This document shows positions 54,373 through 63,151 of a stretch of DNA of 64,000 bases, in pieces (position 1 is the stretch's first letter; the number at the start of each line of letters is the position of its first letter). Under the pieces are notes generated by a model. That model searched no databases, was not told the DNA's origin, and worked only from the letters and a program-made list of their open reading frames with translations. The position numbers and the translations under genes are program-made. The stretch comes from Mycobacterium sp. 3519A (lineage in GTDB: Bacteria; Actinomycetota; Actinomycetes; Mycobacteriales; Mycobacteriaceae), in contig NZ_OESG01000012.1 of the NCBI RefSeq assembly GCF_900240945.1, positions 806,001-870,000 of the forward strand, written 5' to 3'.

Positions 54373-55698
54373 TCAGGCTGGTCCGGTGAGGTTTCCCCGC
54401 CGGACGTCTTCGCGGCATTCGACGCGAGGCTTTCCGGTCTGCTGCACGCACACGTCGACCTGCTCCTCGATGCCGGCGGGGTACACCGGGTCGTCGGGGC
54501 CGTTGGTGACGGTCGGGGTCGGGACCACACCGGACACCAAGGACCACATGATGTCGCCGGTGGTCGGCAGACGCGCGCAGTAGGCCTTCTGGCCGGTCTC
54601 GGTGACGCCTGCGGCGCCCAGCACCGCGCAGTCGGCGCCGACGAGCACCACCGGCACTGCCGGCGCGGGGCTTGCCTCCTCGCGGGGCCGCTCGAACAGC
54701 AGGACGGCTGCGACGGCCGCCACGACCAGCAGGACGGCCGCCGCGGCTGACGCGATGAGCCACGGCCGCCCCCGGCGCTTGGGTTCGACCTTGTGGTGGC
54801 GGTGCGCGACCGCCATCGCGTCCAAGGTCGCGTCGTCGGCGCCGAGCTCGTCGAGCGCGACGTCGAGATGTCGGGCGAGGGCCCTGGCGAAGTCCATGCA
54901 GGACCGGTACCGGTCGTCGGGCGACTTGGCCAGCGCCTTGGACAGCACCGGACCGAGCGCGGACAGCTCGGGTTTGCGGTCGGCGATCTCGGGGGGCGGT
55001 GCGGAGACGTGCCTGCTGATCACGACAGCGGGATTGAGATCCAGGTACAGGTGTGAGCCCGTCAGCAACTCGAAAGCCGTTGCAGCGAGCGAGTATTGGT
55101 CGGCGCGGCCGTCGAGCGTCAGGCCCATCAGCTGTTCGGGCGCCGCGTAGGCAACGGTGCCCACCGCGATGTTGGTTTGGGTCAACGAACTGGTGTCGTC
55201 GACACGCCGCGCGATCCCGAAATCGGCCAGCATCGCCCGCCAGCCCCCTGAATCGAGTTGGGTCAGAAGGATATTGGCGGGTTTGACGTCGCGGTGCAGC
55301 AATTGGCGCTGGTGGGCGTAGTCGAGAGCGTCGGCGACCGCGGCGACGATCCGCACGACTTCGTCGGGCGGCATACCCTTGCGGTAGCGCTCCTGCAGCA
55401 GGCGCGCGGCGTCGGTGCCCTCGACGTAGGCCATCGAGATCCACAACCGTCCGTCCTGCTCGCCGCGGTCATAGACGGCGACGATGTTCGGGTGCGACAA
55501 CGTCGCGGCGTTCTGCGCTTCGCGGTTGAACCGCTCGCGAAATGTGGCGTCCGTCGAAACCTGTTGGGCCAGCACCTTCACTGCATCGCGGCGTGGCAGC
55601 CTCGGGTGCTGGGCCAGATAGACCTCGCCCATCGCGCCGGAGCCCAGTCGCTGGATGATCGTGTACCCGGCGAACGTGTGGCCGGCTTGTAGCGACAT
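54373..55698 (-). CDS. Membrane Ser/Thr protein kinase, PknF-like
   Basis: This 441-residue Hanks-type kinase has a Gly-rich loop LGSGAMGEVYLA (18-29), ATP-binding Lys41, catalytic HRDVKPAN (Asp137) and DFG (159-161). A Thr-containing activation loop (TSSLTQTNIAVGTVAYAAPE) follows. A juxtamembrane basic stretch (KRRGRP) and one TM helix (about 313-335) lead to a ~105-residue extracellular domain with Cys pairs and a TGDIMWSLVSGVVPTP stretch. The kinase domain is cytosolic and the C-terminal domain probably senses an envelope signal. It is divergent from a secreted DUF732 gene across 127 bases. Confidence 0.92.
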   Translation of the reverse strand: MSLQAGHTFAGYTIIQRLGSGAMGEVYLAQHPRLPRRDAVKVLAQQVSTDATFRERFNREAQNAATLSHPNIVAVYDRGEQDGRLWISMAYVEGTDAARLLQERYRKGMPPDEVVRIVAAVADALDYAHQRQLLHRDVKPANILLTQLDSGGWRAMLADFGIARRVDDTSSLTQTNIAVGTVAYAAPEQLMGLTLDGRADQYSLAATAFELLTGSHLYLDLNPAVVISRHVSAPPPEIADRKPELSALGPVLSKALAKSPDDRYRSCMDFARALARHLDVALDELGADDATLDAMAVAHRHHKVEPKRRGRPWLIASAAAAVLLVVAAVAAVLLFERPREEASPAPAVPVVLVGADCAVLGAAGVTETGQKAYCARLPTTGDIMWSLVSGVVPTPTVTNGPDDPVYPAGIEEQVDVCVQQTGKPRVECREDVRRGNLTGPA

Positions 55699-55825
55699 GT
55701 CGGGATCCTATCGACGGCCGCCCCCGGTCCATGGTCGCGTGTCGATAACGCGCCTGTCTCGAAATGCACCGAGTCCTGCGTGCCGCCTGCGCCGAGTGGG
55801 TAATCGGCGATAGGAAGGACTCACA

Positions 55826-56131
55826 ATGGCCATGTTCGCAAAACTCGCTTTGACGTCGACGGTGTTCGTCGGCGCACTGGTCGCCGCGCCGACCGCCGCC
55901 ACTTCCCCGCAAACCGACTTCTGTCAGAGCATGGCCGGAGTGGGTTTCACGCAGGACTGCGCCACCCTCACCGCCATGGCCCAGGATGTGTGCACGCAGT
56001 ACAACCGCGGTGTCGATCTGACCACTGTGCTGCAGAAACTAGATCAGACGACCAAGAACGAGAACCTGTCGAACTACATCATCGCCGGCGCGCAGGTGTA
56101 TTTGTGCCCGCAGCGGGCCGCGACGACCTGA
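55826..56131 (+). CDS. Secreted DUF732 protein
   Basis: ATG 55826 follows GGAAGGA. The 101-residue protein has a signal peptide (MAMFAKLALTSTVFVGALVA, cleavage near TAA). A short helical DUF732-type domain follows, with Cys33, Cys45, Cys56 and a terminal YLCPQR. DUF732 proteins are small exported proteins abundant in mycobacteria, of unknown function. The stop lies 5 bases from the convergent GAF/ANTAR gene. Confidence 0.85.
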   Translation: MAMFAKLALTSTVFVGALVAAPTAATSPQTDFCQSMAGVGFTQDCATLTAMAQDVCTQYNRGVDLTTVLQKLDQTTKNENLSNYIIAGAQVYLCPQRAATT

Positions 56132-56136
56132 CGCGT

Positions 56137-57111
56137 CTACTGCCGGTTCGGTGGGGCCGCGTCGACGAGCCTGCGCGCGATCTCGGCGACGCGGGTATTG
56201 GACTGCTGAGACAGCCTGCGCAGCAGGCTGAACGCTTCGTCGCCGCTGATCTGGTGGCGTTCCATCAGCATGCCCTTGGCCTGCCCGATGATGTCGCGTG
56301 AGGCCAGCGCCTCGCGGAGTTGGACCTCGCGGCGGACCGCGTTCCATGCCAGCGCCGCATGCGTGGCATACACGAACCCGAGACGCTGCGCGTCGGCGTC
56401 GAAGGAGTGGGGTTGTTCGGCGTAGAAGGTGAGCGCACCCAGGAGTTGGTGGTCAGCCACGAGCGGGTAGGTCAGCGCGGACCGAATCGGGGTCTGCGCC
56501 AACGCCTCCCGCTGGAAGTTCGGCCAGCGGGTGTCGGTGGTCAGGTCGTCGACGCGGACGGTGTCGCGGTCCCGGACCGCGTCCAGATAAGGCCCTTCTC
56601 GATGGCGCCGTTGAATGGCATCCAGCAGAGGGGGAAAGCGCCCGACAGCGCTGGCCGTATCGGCGCGACTGCGAGCGTCGGCGGCGGTGATACCGGCGTA
56701 CTGGGCGCCGGAGACGAATTCAAGGCCGGCGACCGCGAGTTCGTCGAGCAACCTGCCGCTGGACCGGGCGCGCCGGCCGTGGGCGTTGCGAATCGACTCC
56801 GCGAGCCGCACGTGGATGTCACCGTCGGAGGCTGGCGCGGAATGTTCGTTGATGAGCCGACACGCCACATCGGCAACCGGCAGCTGATCATCGGTGGCGT
56901 AGCGGGTCAACAGCTCGTGGGCGGCGTCGGCATCGATCTCATAGCGCCGGGTCAAGAACTCGACGGCGACGGTGACCACATCGACTGTCATCTCGGCTCG
57001 CGCGTGGCCGCCCGGACCCTTCCGGTACCGGTCGGGCCAGAACCGACTTCTGGTTGTCGCCGTATCCGCATTCTCACCACTTCCTGTACCTATTTCCGCT
57101 GTCACGGGCAC
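56137..57111 (-). CDS. GAF-domain protein with two ANTAR-type RNA-binding domains
   Basis: The 324-residue product starts at GTG 57111; an internal ATG at 56991 is an alternative. An ANTAR-like three-helix segment lies at about 44-90 (VDVVTVAVEFLTRRYEIDAD). A GAF sensor domain spans about 105-250, and a canonical ANTAR follows at about 268-320 (IIGQAKGMLMERHQISGDEA). ANTAR domains bind paired hairpins in nascent RNA and prevent termination; GAF senses a ligand. Having ANTAR modules at both ends is unusual. It is divergent from an HspR-like regulator. Confidence 0.82.
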   Translation of the reverse strand: MPVTAEIGTGSGENADTATTRSRFWPDRYRKGPGGHARAEMTVDVVTVAVEFLTRRYEIDADAAHELLTRYATDDQLPVADVACRLINEHSAPASDGDIHVRLAESIRNAHGRRARSSGRLLDELAVAGLEFVSGAQYAGITAADARSRADTASAVGRFPPLLDAIQRRHREGPYLDAVRDRDTVRVDDLTTDTRWPNFQREALAQTPIRSALTYPLVADHQLLGALTFYAEQPHSFDADAQRLGFVYATHAALAWNAVRREVQLREALASRDIIGQAKGMLMERHQISGDEAFSLLRRLSQQSNTRVAEIARRLVDAAPPNRQ

Positions 57112-57162
57112 TACAGAATCTGTGGCTCAAGATATAGATTTTTGTATAGCACCGCCTCAAAG

Positions 57163-57172
57163 CTTGTACAAG
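57163..57172. promoter_or_regulatory. Short palindrome in AT-rich divergent promoter
   Basis: CTTGTACAAG is a perfect 10-bp palindrome in the AT-rich 57120-57180 stretch between the GAF/ANTAR gene and the HspR-like gene. It is a candidate binding site for the latter, though it does not match the spaced HAIR motif (CTTGAGT-N7-ACTCAAG). Confidence 0.4.
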
Positions 57173-57247
57173 ACCAACAGCAGATGTTTACTGGTGCTCG
57201 CCAGATGTTTCTGCTGTCTCGCACTGAGTACTGGGGGCGTCGCCTCG

Positions 57248-57589
57248 ATGACCACTGACGACCGCAAGGTCGGTCCGCCGGCTTCTGACCGCGGGGTCTA
57301 CCCAATCTCCGTGGTTGCTGAGTTGTCCGGCATTCCCGAGCAGTCGTTGCGTTTGTATGAGCGTCGCGGCTTGCTGACTCCCGCGCGCAGCGCAGGAGGA
57401 ACCCGACGCTACAGCGCCGACGATCTGGTCCGGCTGCAGCGGATCAGCGAACTTGTCGCCGCCGGTGTGAACCTCGCGGGGATCGCTCGGATTCTCGAAC
57501 TCGAAGACCGCAACGAGGCACTCGACGACCGCAACGTTCAGTTGGAAGGCGACAACGCCGTGCTGCGGACGGAGCAAAGCGATCGATAG
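57248..57589 (+). CDS. MerR-family regulator, HspR-like
   Basis: The 113-residue product starts at ATG 57248. It has the MerR winged helix (YPISVVAELSGIPEQSLRLY, RRGLLTPARSAGGTRRYS) and the HspR-type GVNLAGIARILELEDRNEAL followed by a coiled-coil dimer helix. No Cys-based metal site is seen. HspR proteins repress heat-shock operons; here no dnaK or clpB adjoins, so control of the divergent GAF/ANTAR gene or the downstream membrane protein is more likely. The frame is open upstream to 56972 but without homology. Confidence 0.85.
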   Translation: MTTDDRKVGPPASDRGVYPISVVAELSGIPEQSLRLYERRGLLTPARSAGGTRRYSADDLVRLQRISELVAAGVNLAGIARILELEDRNEALDDRNVQLEGDNAVLRTEQSDR

Positions 57590-57686
57590 GCGTCTCTTCT
57601 GAGTAGTTGGGATCGGTAGCAAGTCAGCCGGGCTGTACTTCCCGAGACAACGACGCCGACCCGCGGCGCCTCAGAAGGGAAACAAA

Positions 57687-57968
57687 GTGAAGATCGTGCC
57701 CACCGCCATCGAGCAACAGATCAACCGCGTCGACCGCCAGCCGAGCCTGGCGATCGGGATCAGCGCCGGACTGCTCGCATTCTGGTCCTTGTACCGGGTG
57801 CTCTGGTCGCTGTATCTGGCAGTCACCTACAACTTCCTGTTCGGCTCGCTGGTGTTTTCGATCGTGCTGTGGGGCGTCATCGGCGCCGCGGCGGCCATCG
57901 TGGCCATCGGATTCCTCACCCGGTACAAGGAAGGAGAGGCGAACCCCGACGAGACCCACCACTCGTGA
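57687..57968 (+). CDS. Small two-helix membrane protein
   Basis: The 93-residue product uses a GTG at 57687 after AAGGGAAAC. It has an N-terminal amphipathic segment and two predicted TM helices (LAIGISAGLLAFWSLYRVLW; FGSLVFSIVLWGVIGAAAAI) and a hydrophilic, acidic C-terminus. I do not recognise a family with function. It lies 97 bases downstream of the HspR-like gene and may be in its transcript. Confidence 0.7.
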   Translation: MKIVPTAIEQQINRVDRQPSLAIGISAGLLAFWSLYRVLWSLYLAVTYNFLFGSLVFSIVLWGVIGAAAAIVAIGFLTRYKEGEANPDETHHS

Positions 57969-58132
57969 TCCGTCTCGGCCGGCATCGGTCTGGCCGGCGG
58001 CGTCGTCGCGCTGCGCGACACCCGCCCCCGGTGTCCGTAAGCGAAACGGCCCTCGGAGATTCTCCGGGGGCCGGCTCGAATTCGTTTGGGCGAACGAGCA
58101 TGTCACCAGGACGCCGGTCTACGGTGAAAGGT

Positions 58133-58591
58133 ATGGACAGTCCCGACGGATTCCACCCCGATTTCTCCAACGATTCCGGCACACGCGCGCCCCGAAATCG
58201 TGTGCGCCACATCAAGTCGTCGGAACTCGATGCCACCACGGCCCAGACGGATGGCATGCAACGGTTCGCCGCGCTGAGTGGAGCCACGGTCGGCAGTGAA
58301 AAGCTCTGGATGGGTGAGACGTTGGCCGCGCCGGGCAGCGTTTCGGCCAACCATCACCATGGCGACTCAGAAACCATGATCTATGTTCGCAGCGGGCATC
58401 CGGAGTTCGTGTTCTTCGACGGAGCAGACGAGGTTCGGGTACGGACGAATCCCGGCGACTACATCTTCGTCCCACCTCATCTGCCTCACCGGGAAGAGAA
58501 CCCGGACCCCGACACCGCGGCGGAGTTGGTGATCGCGCGCAGCAGCCAGGAAGCGATCGTGGTCAACCTGCCTGCGCTCTACGCGATTTGA
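58133..58591 (+). CDS. Cupin-domain protein
   Basis: From ATG 58133, preceded by GTGAAAGG, the 152-residue protein has one cupin barrel. Motif 1 is in SVSANHHHGDSETMIYVRSG with three adjacent His as metal ligands. Motif 2 is in GDYIFVPPHLPHREENPD with two further His. Such proteins are metal-dependent isomerases, dioxygenases or sensors; no substrate can be named. An earlier in-frame ATG (58100) is possible but lies further from any ribosome site. Confidence 0.83.
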   Translation: MDSPDGFHPDFSNDSGTRAPRNRVRHIKSSELDATTAQTDGMQRFAALSGATVGSEKLWMGETLAAPGSVSANHHHGDSETMIYVRSGHPEFVFFDGADEVRVRTNPGDYIFVPPHLPHREENPDPDTAAELVIARSSQEAIVVNLPALYAI

Positions 58592-58633
58592 GTGTGCGGC
58601 GCGCAGGGAGTTGCGCTTTGGATACTTGGATGC

Positions 58634-58732
58634 ATGACGATCTTCTACGAGGTGCTGCTCGCTGTAATGAGCGCCGTGATCATCTGGTTTGCGCTCTACG
58701 TTGTGTATCGACTGCTGACCGACGATTCTTGA
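58634..58732 (+). CDS. 32-residue single-span membrane microprotein
   Basis: ATG 58634 to TGA 58732 encodes MTIFYEVLLAVMSAVIIWFA followed by LYVVYRLLTDDS. It is one hydrophobic helix with a short acidic end and an N-out or N-in single-pass topology. The composition and the position between two genes support a real microprotein, but no ribosome site is strong and I know of no function. It could be chance. Confidence 0.5.
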   Translation: MTIFYEVLLAVMSAVIIWFALYVVYRLLTDDS

Positions 58733-58826
58733 GACGGCCTAAAGCGTTTACACCGACTGGGACAGTTAACGGGCGGACGACTTTGCGGATGTGAAACTGC
58801 CAGCGGCTTCTCGGTAGTATCGGCCG

Positions 58827-59696
58827 GTGAGCAACCACCAACCGGGGCGCCGCGCGTCGCGTCTTGCGCGGCCACGCGTTCGGGGCGCCGCCGCGGTGCT
58901 GGCCGCGAGTGTTCTGCTGATGGCGCCATGCGCGCTGTCGCGCGCCGTCCCCTCGGCCAGCGCCGATGACTGCCCCGACGTGGAGGTGACCTTCGCCCGC
59001 GGCACCGATGAACCGGCCGGCCTGGGGCGCGTCGGCCAAGCCCTCGTCGACGCATTGCGCCAGCAGACCGGCATGAACGTTGGTGCCTATCCGGTGAACT
59101 ACAAGGCAAGCCTCCTTCAGTTGCACACCGACGCGGGCTCCAAGGACGCCGTCGAGCACGTCAAGTCCATGGCCGACAAATGCCCGAACACGCCGCAGGT
59201 GCTGGGCGGCTATTCGCAGGGTGCGTCGGTGATCGACATCGTCACCGGAAATTCGGTGGGGGGCCTTCTCAGGGGTACTTCGTTGCCGGCCTCCTACGCC
59301 GACAATGTCGCGGCGGTCGTCACCTTCGGCAATGTGGCCGACCGCACCAAGCAGCCGATAACGACCCATAGTGCGCTGCTCGGTTCCAAGGCGATGGACC
59401 TGTGCAACCCGATGGACCCGATCTGTCACGAGGGTCCCGGCAACGAGTGGAGCGGACACACCGAGGGCTACGTGCCCGTCTACACAGACCAAGCCGCGAG
59501 CTTCGTCGTCGCGCAACTCCTGGGCTCCCAGCTTCCGACTGCGTCAGGGCCTTTTGCGCCGTCCGCGCCGTATGCGACGCCGGATCCATATGCGCCATCC
59601 GGGCCGTATACGACGCCGGACCCATATCCGACATCCGGGCCGTATGCGACGCTCGCGCCGTCGACGGCTGCCGAAGGACCCACCGTCTACCACTGA
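58827..59696 (+). CDS. Cutinase-family secreted esterase with Pro/Tyr repeat tail
   Basis: This 289-residue exported serine esterase has a signal peptide ending ASA (about residue 46), preceded by a basic N-terminus. The nucleophile is Ser130 in [11 protein letters not shown]. The catalytic Asp197 lies within CNPMDPIC and His211 in SGHTEGY, the disulfide-bounded triad arrangement of cutinases (Cut/Culp). The last ~55 residues are a low-complexity repeat of PYATPDPY / [11 protein letters not shown] units not part of the fold, perhaps a wall-interacting tail. It is likely a lipid-ester or polyester hydrolase. Confidence 0.9.
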   Translation: MSNHQPGRRASRLARPRVRGAAAVLAASVLLMAPCALSRAVPSASADDCPDVEVTFARGTDEPAGLGRVGQALVDALRQQTGMNVGAYPVNYKASLLQLHTDAGSKDAVEHVKSMADKCPNTPQVLGGYSQGASVIDIVTGNSVGGLLRGTSLPASYADNVAAVVTFGNVADRTKQPITTHSALLGSKAMDLCNPMDPICHEGPGNEWSGHTEGYVPVYTDQAASFVVAQLLGSQLPTASGPFAPSAPYATPDPYAPSGPYTTPDPYPTSGPYATLAPSTAAEGPTVYH

Positions 59697-59788
59697 CCCG
59701 GCCCGCCGCGCGCGCGGACGACAATGGCGGTGATGCTGCATTTCGACCCCACCGCACACCCCCTCCCGCCAGGCCAGAGCCGGCAGCG

Positions 59789-60673
59789 ATGACCTGCCCT
59801 TATTGCCAGTCAGAAGTCGGTGGCAGCGGCATCTGCGACAAATGCGGCGCGGCCACGCCCGACGCAACGACCGGATGGCGCCCAGACCCGACCGGACGGC
59901 ATGAAGGCAGGTATTACATCGCTGGCCGGCCCACCAACCGAGTGCGCAACGGCCGCAGGCAAACCAGCGATCCCGTTGGCAGCGCCATGCTGCCGCAACA
60001 CCTCGACGTCCCAACACACAACAGGTTCAGCGTCCGATCGACCTGGCTGAGCACCGGCGCAGCGGCGATCGTCATCGTGATGCTGGCACTCGTCTTCTGG
60101 GCGCTGCGGGTAACTCATCATCCGCAGTCACCACCCCCTGAGGCGGTTTATCTGTCACTCCTGCACGACGCCGGTCTGGCCGGACAGTTCAACTCCGACG
60201 CCAATGCCATTGCCCACGGCCAGCACGTCTGCCGGGCGCTCGACGACGGCGAACCGCAGCAGGGTCCCCCCGCGGACAAGATCGCCGTCGACGCGTTCTG
60301 TCCGCAATTCACCAAGGGCTTCCACATCTACGAAACCGCTGCCGTGACTGGCACTTTCGTGCTTACCGGAACCGCTCCCGACGCGTTGCTCAGCTCGATC
60401 TCCTCCGACGGAGAGTCGTGCCGAGGTGTCAACGGATATTCCGACATCAACCGCGACACCCAGGTAGTTGTGCGCAACGGCAGAGGCGACATTCTCGTCA
60501 CCGCCGCACTGGGCGACGGCCACGGCGACCAGCAGGCATGCACCTTCTCATTTCGCTTCGACGTCACAGAGGGCCAGGATCGCTACGTCGTGTCTGTCAG
60601 CCACCGTGGCGACTTCGTTTACACCTTCGACCAATTGGCACACCACGGCGTCGCCATTCGCCTCGGTGACTGA
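59789..60673 (+). CDS. Membrane protein with zinc ribbon and extracellular DUF732 domain
   Basis: The 294-residue product starts at ATG 59789. An N-terminal CPYCQSE...CDKCG forms a zinc ribbon (residues 3-19). A DUF2510-like WRPDPTGRHEGRYY (about 30-43) and one TM helix (AAAIVIVMLALVFWALRVTH) follow. The outer part begins with a DUF732-type region (YLSLLHDAGLAGQF, HVCRAL, VDAFC) and ends in a beta-rich domain. This combination suggests an envelope protein with a cytosolic metal-binding head. Function is unknown. The upstream gap (59697-59788) holds no gene. Confidence 0.75.
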   Translation: MTCPYCQSEVGGSGICDKCGAATPDATTGWRPDPTGRHEGRYYIAGRPTNRVRNGRRQTSDPVGSAMLPQHLDVPTHNRFSVRSTWLSTGAAAIVIVMLALVFWALRVTHHPQSPPPEAVYLSLLHDAGLAGQFNSDANAIAHGQHVCRALDDGEPQQGPPADKIAVDAFCPQFTKGFHIYETAAVTGTFVLTGTAPDALLSSISSDGESCRGVNGYSDINRDTQVVVRNGRGDILVTAALGDGHGDQQACTFSFRFDVTEGQDRYVVSVSHRGDFVYTFDQLAHHGVAIRLGD

Positions 60674-60782
60674 CATCGCGTCGTTGCGCAAAGGGCTATG
60701 CGCGACCCAGTATGACCGCATCGGGGCCTCCAACCCGGCGTCGGTATTGGGCGGATGCAAGGTGCCGGTGCGCACCTCGCGC

Positions 60783-60830
60783 GCCAACACGGCCTGATAC
60801 CTTGCTCGACCACGCTCAACTCCCTGATCT
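60783..60830 (-). mobile_element. 48-bp remnant of an IS481-type transposase 5' end
   Basis: 60783-60830 matches 62112-62160 (the first codons of the transposase at 62158) with one indel and a few substitutions, reading GAGTTGAGCGTGG and GGTATCAGGCCGTGTTGGC on the minus strand. The stretch 60674-60782 carries no gene I can support. Confidence 0.8.
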
Positions 60831-60905
60831 GGGGAATGTCATCCCAAGCAACTGTCAGGCACCGCCGAGGTAATACGACCTCTTGAAGTGGGACTGTTGA
60901 GCTTC

Positions 60906-60944
60906 GGTTGATTCTTGACGGATCTACTCCGGCTGATCCTTGAC
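60906..60944. repeat. Terminal direct repeats of the IS481-type element
   Basis: GGTTGATTCTTGAC (60906-60919) and GGCTGATCCTTGAC (60931-60944) are near-identical, 25 bases apart, immediately past the transposase stop. This arrangement suits the terminal binding sites of an IS481-group element. Confidence 0.6.
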
Positions 60945-60958
60945 ACTCTTGTTGTGTT

Positions 60959-62158
60959 TTAGGGTCCGGCGTTTGTGCGCAGGGCCCGCTTGTTTCTTAC
61001 CTCGCCGGTGCTGTTTCGGGCGGCGGTCTTGACCAACACGTCGCCGATGTAGAAGCGCAGCAACCCACCGTCGACGTGGACATCGCAACGCGAACCGGCG
61101 TAGTGGCGGCCCAGGCTGACCTGCTGCCAGGACACGCTCACCACCCCATTGCTGGTGACTTGCCGGCTTACCCAGTCCGAACCGGTGCGCTCAGCGCGCA
61201 GTCCCTGCTCGGCCGGCGGCCCCACCGCGGGATCGGCAACCACGGTTTGCGGGGTGAACCGTGAGTTCGGAGTCGCCATCTGTAGGGCTTGATGGGGGCG
61301 GGTGGTGTTGTAAAAGCCCACCCACTCATCCAAGGCTTGCTGGGCCGCCCTCAAATTCGCGAAAGGCGCTCTGCCGCTGAGAAATTCCGCGCGCAGGCTG
61401 CGATGGAACCGCTCAATCTTGCCCGTCGTCGTCGGCGAGCGGGGCTGAGTCAACAAATGATCGATGCCGTGTTCGCGACAGATCGCGTCGAAGAGCACCT
61501 CAACCGGCGGATGGTTGAACCGGCCGGTGAACACCTTGCCGTTATCGGTCAAGATCTGCACCGGCGCACCATAGGTCCCCAGCGCCGCGCGCAACCCATC
61601 GCAAACCGCGCGCGTGCGCTCACGAGCCATCAACTTCGCGCACACGCACATCCGGGAGTGATCATCGATGCCAGTGAGAGCTTTGGCGCTGGTGCCATCA
61701 GCCAACGGGAAACCGCCGACCACATCCATCTGCCACAACTCCATCGCCGCGCCGCGTTCCCAGCGCTTCCACTTGCGCGAGCGCCGATCCCGCAGATGCG
61801 GATCAATCATCTGCGAACGCACAAGCCGCCGAGAGGCCGCCAGCTGGGAGGGCACCGGCCCAACTCGGCGCTTAGACAGTTAAAGCACCAGCCGCCGCGG
61901 CCCCCAAGACGGCCGTGAACGCCGCAGCTCCAACAGCGCCGCCTCCACATGAGCCGGCATCGGGTGCGGACGGGACGCCGGCCGATGGGACCGGTCGATC
62001 AGACCTCCCAGACCCTCGGCCTCATAGCGGGCCAACCACGAGTGCAACGTCTGACGCGACACCCCAACCTTCGAGGCGACCTGCGAAATCGACAATCCGT
62101 CACTGATCACCGCCAACACGGCCTGATACCGCTGCTCAGCCACGCTCAACTCCCTCAT
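60959..62158 (-). pseudogene. IS481-type transposase interrupted by an in-frame TAA
   Basis: The frame from ATG 62158 encodes an HTH domain (ELSVAEQRYQAVLAVISDGL, VGVSRQTLHSWLARYEAEG). It is stopped by TAA at 61882-61880 after GPRRLVL, and the same frame continues with LSKRRVGPVPSQLAASRRLV into the DDE integrase core. The catalytic Asp lies in MDVVGGFPLADGT, a second in ILTDNGKVF, and Glu in TGKIERFHRSLRAEF; a 3' RHS-like tail follows. Total length is 399 codons, normal for the family, so a single nonsense change inactivates it. A GTG at 61855 could restart the catalytic part without the HTH. Confidence 0.88.
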
Positions 62159-63151
62159 CTAGGTGTACTGCCCAGGGAGGTTGGTCAACCGTGTGATGGG
62201 CGGGACCTTGCCGATCGCCGAGTGTTGCCGGTGGTGATTGTAGGTATGGAGCCAGGCTGGAAGTGCGGATCGTCGGGCTAGTTCGTTGGGGTAGTGGCGC
62301 GCGAAGGCCCATTCTTGGGCCATGGTGCGGTTGAACCGCTCGATCTTGCCGTTGGTCTGTGGGCGGTACGGCCGGGTGCGTTTGTGCTCGATCTGCAGTT
62401 CAGCGCACGAGTCGCGCCATGCGTGGGACTTGTAGCAGGGGCCGTTGTCGGTGAGGACGCGTTCGATGGTGACTCCGCGCATACGGAACCAGCCTGCTGC
62501 CCGGCGCAGGACACCAATGGCGGTCTGGGCGGTTTCGTTGTCGTGGATTTCGGCGTAGGCCACGCGCGAGTGGTCGTCGATGACGGTGTGCACGTAGGCA
62601 TGCCCCATGATCGGTTGCCATCGATGGTTGCGGGTGGCGCCGGGAGTCGTAGTTCGATTCTTCGTGCCCTGGGCGCGGCCGACAAAGCGCCACCCACCGC
62701 CCACGGGGATGTTGCCAAGCTTTTTAACGTCGATGTGCATCAGCGAACCCGGATGATCGTGCTCGTAGCGTCTAATAATCTCACCAGTTCGAATGTCAAT
62801 GTGCGACAGGCGATTCAGTCGACACCGCACTAGCACCGCGTGCACCGTGGAGGCTGGCATCGACAACCGGGAGGCGATCGCTAAGGGTGAGAGTCGATGC
62901 CGCCACCGTAGATGCTCAATCTTTCGTACCAATGTCGAGGGTGTGCGCGTGGGGCTGCGGTGCGGCCGGCTGGATCGGTCGGTCATGCCTTGTGGGCCCA
63001 TGGCCGCATACCGCGCGGCCCATCGCTTGGCGGTCGGCCAGGACACGTGGAAGTGCTCGGCGGCCCGAACAATCGGCCAGCCCTCCTCGACGACGCGACG
63101 CGCCAGTAGTAGGCGTCCACGAGGAGTCAAAACAGCATTAGCGTGGACCAC
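62159..63151 (-). CDS. IS481-family transposase
   Basis: The GTG at 63151 has an ideal AGGAGG upstream and begins VVHANAVLTPRGRLLLARRV, the usual family start; an in-frame ATG at 63217 is less likely. The 330-residue protein has an N-terminal HTH pair (AAEHFHVSWPTAKRWAARYA) and an rve/DDE core with Asp in MHIDVKKLGNIP, Asp in VLTDNGPCYKS and Glu in TNGKIERFNRTMAQEW. The stop TAG uses its last two bases (62160-62159) from flanking DNA. The ribosome site and start lie in a 13-bp inverted repeat. Confidence 0.9.
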   Translation of the reverse strand: MVHANAVLTPRGRLLLARRVVEEGWPIVRAAEHFHVSWPTAKRWAARYAAMGPQGMTDRSSRPHRSPTRTPSTLVRKIEHLRWRHRLSPLAIASRLSMPASTVHAVLVRCRLNRLSHIDIRTGEIIRRYEHDHPGSLMHIDVKKLGNIPVGGGWRFVGRAQGTKNRTTTPGATRNHRWQPIMGHAYVHTVIDDHSRVAYAEIHDNETAQTAIGVLRRAAGWFRMRGVTIERVLTDNGPCYKSHAWRDSCAELQIEHKRTRPYRPQTNGKIERFNRTMAQEWAFARHYPNELARRSALPAWLHTYNHHRQHSAIGKVPPITRLTNLPGQYT

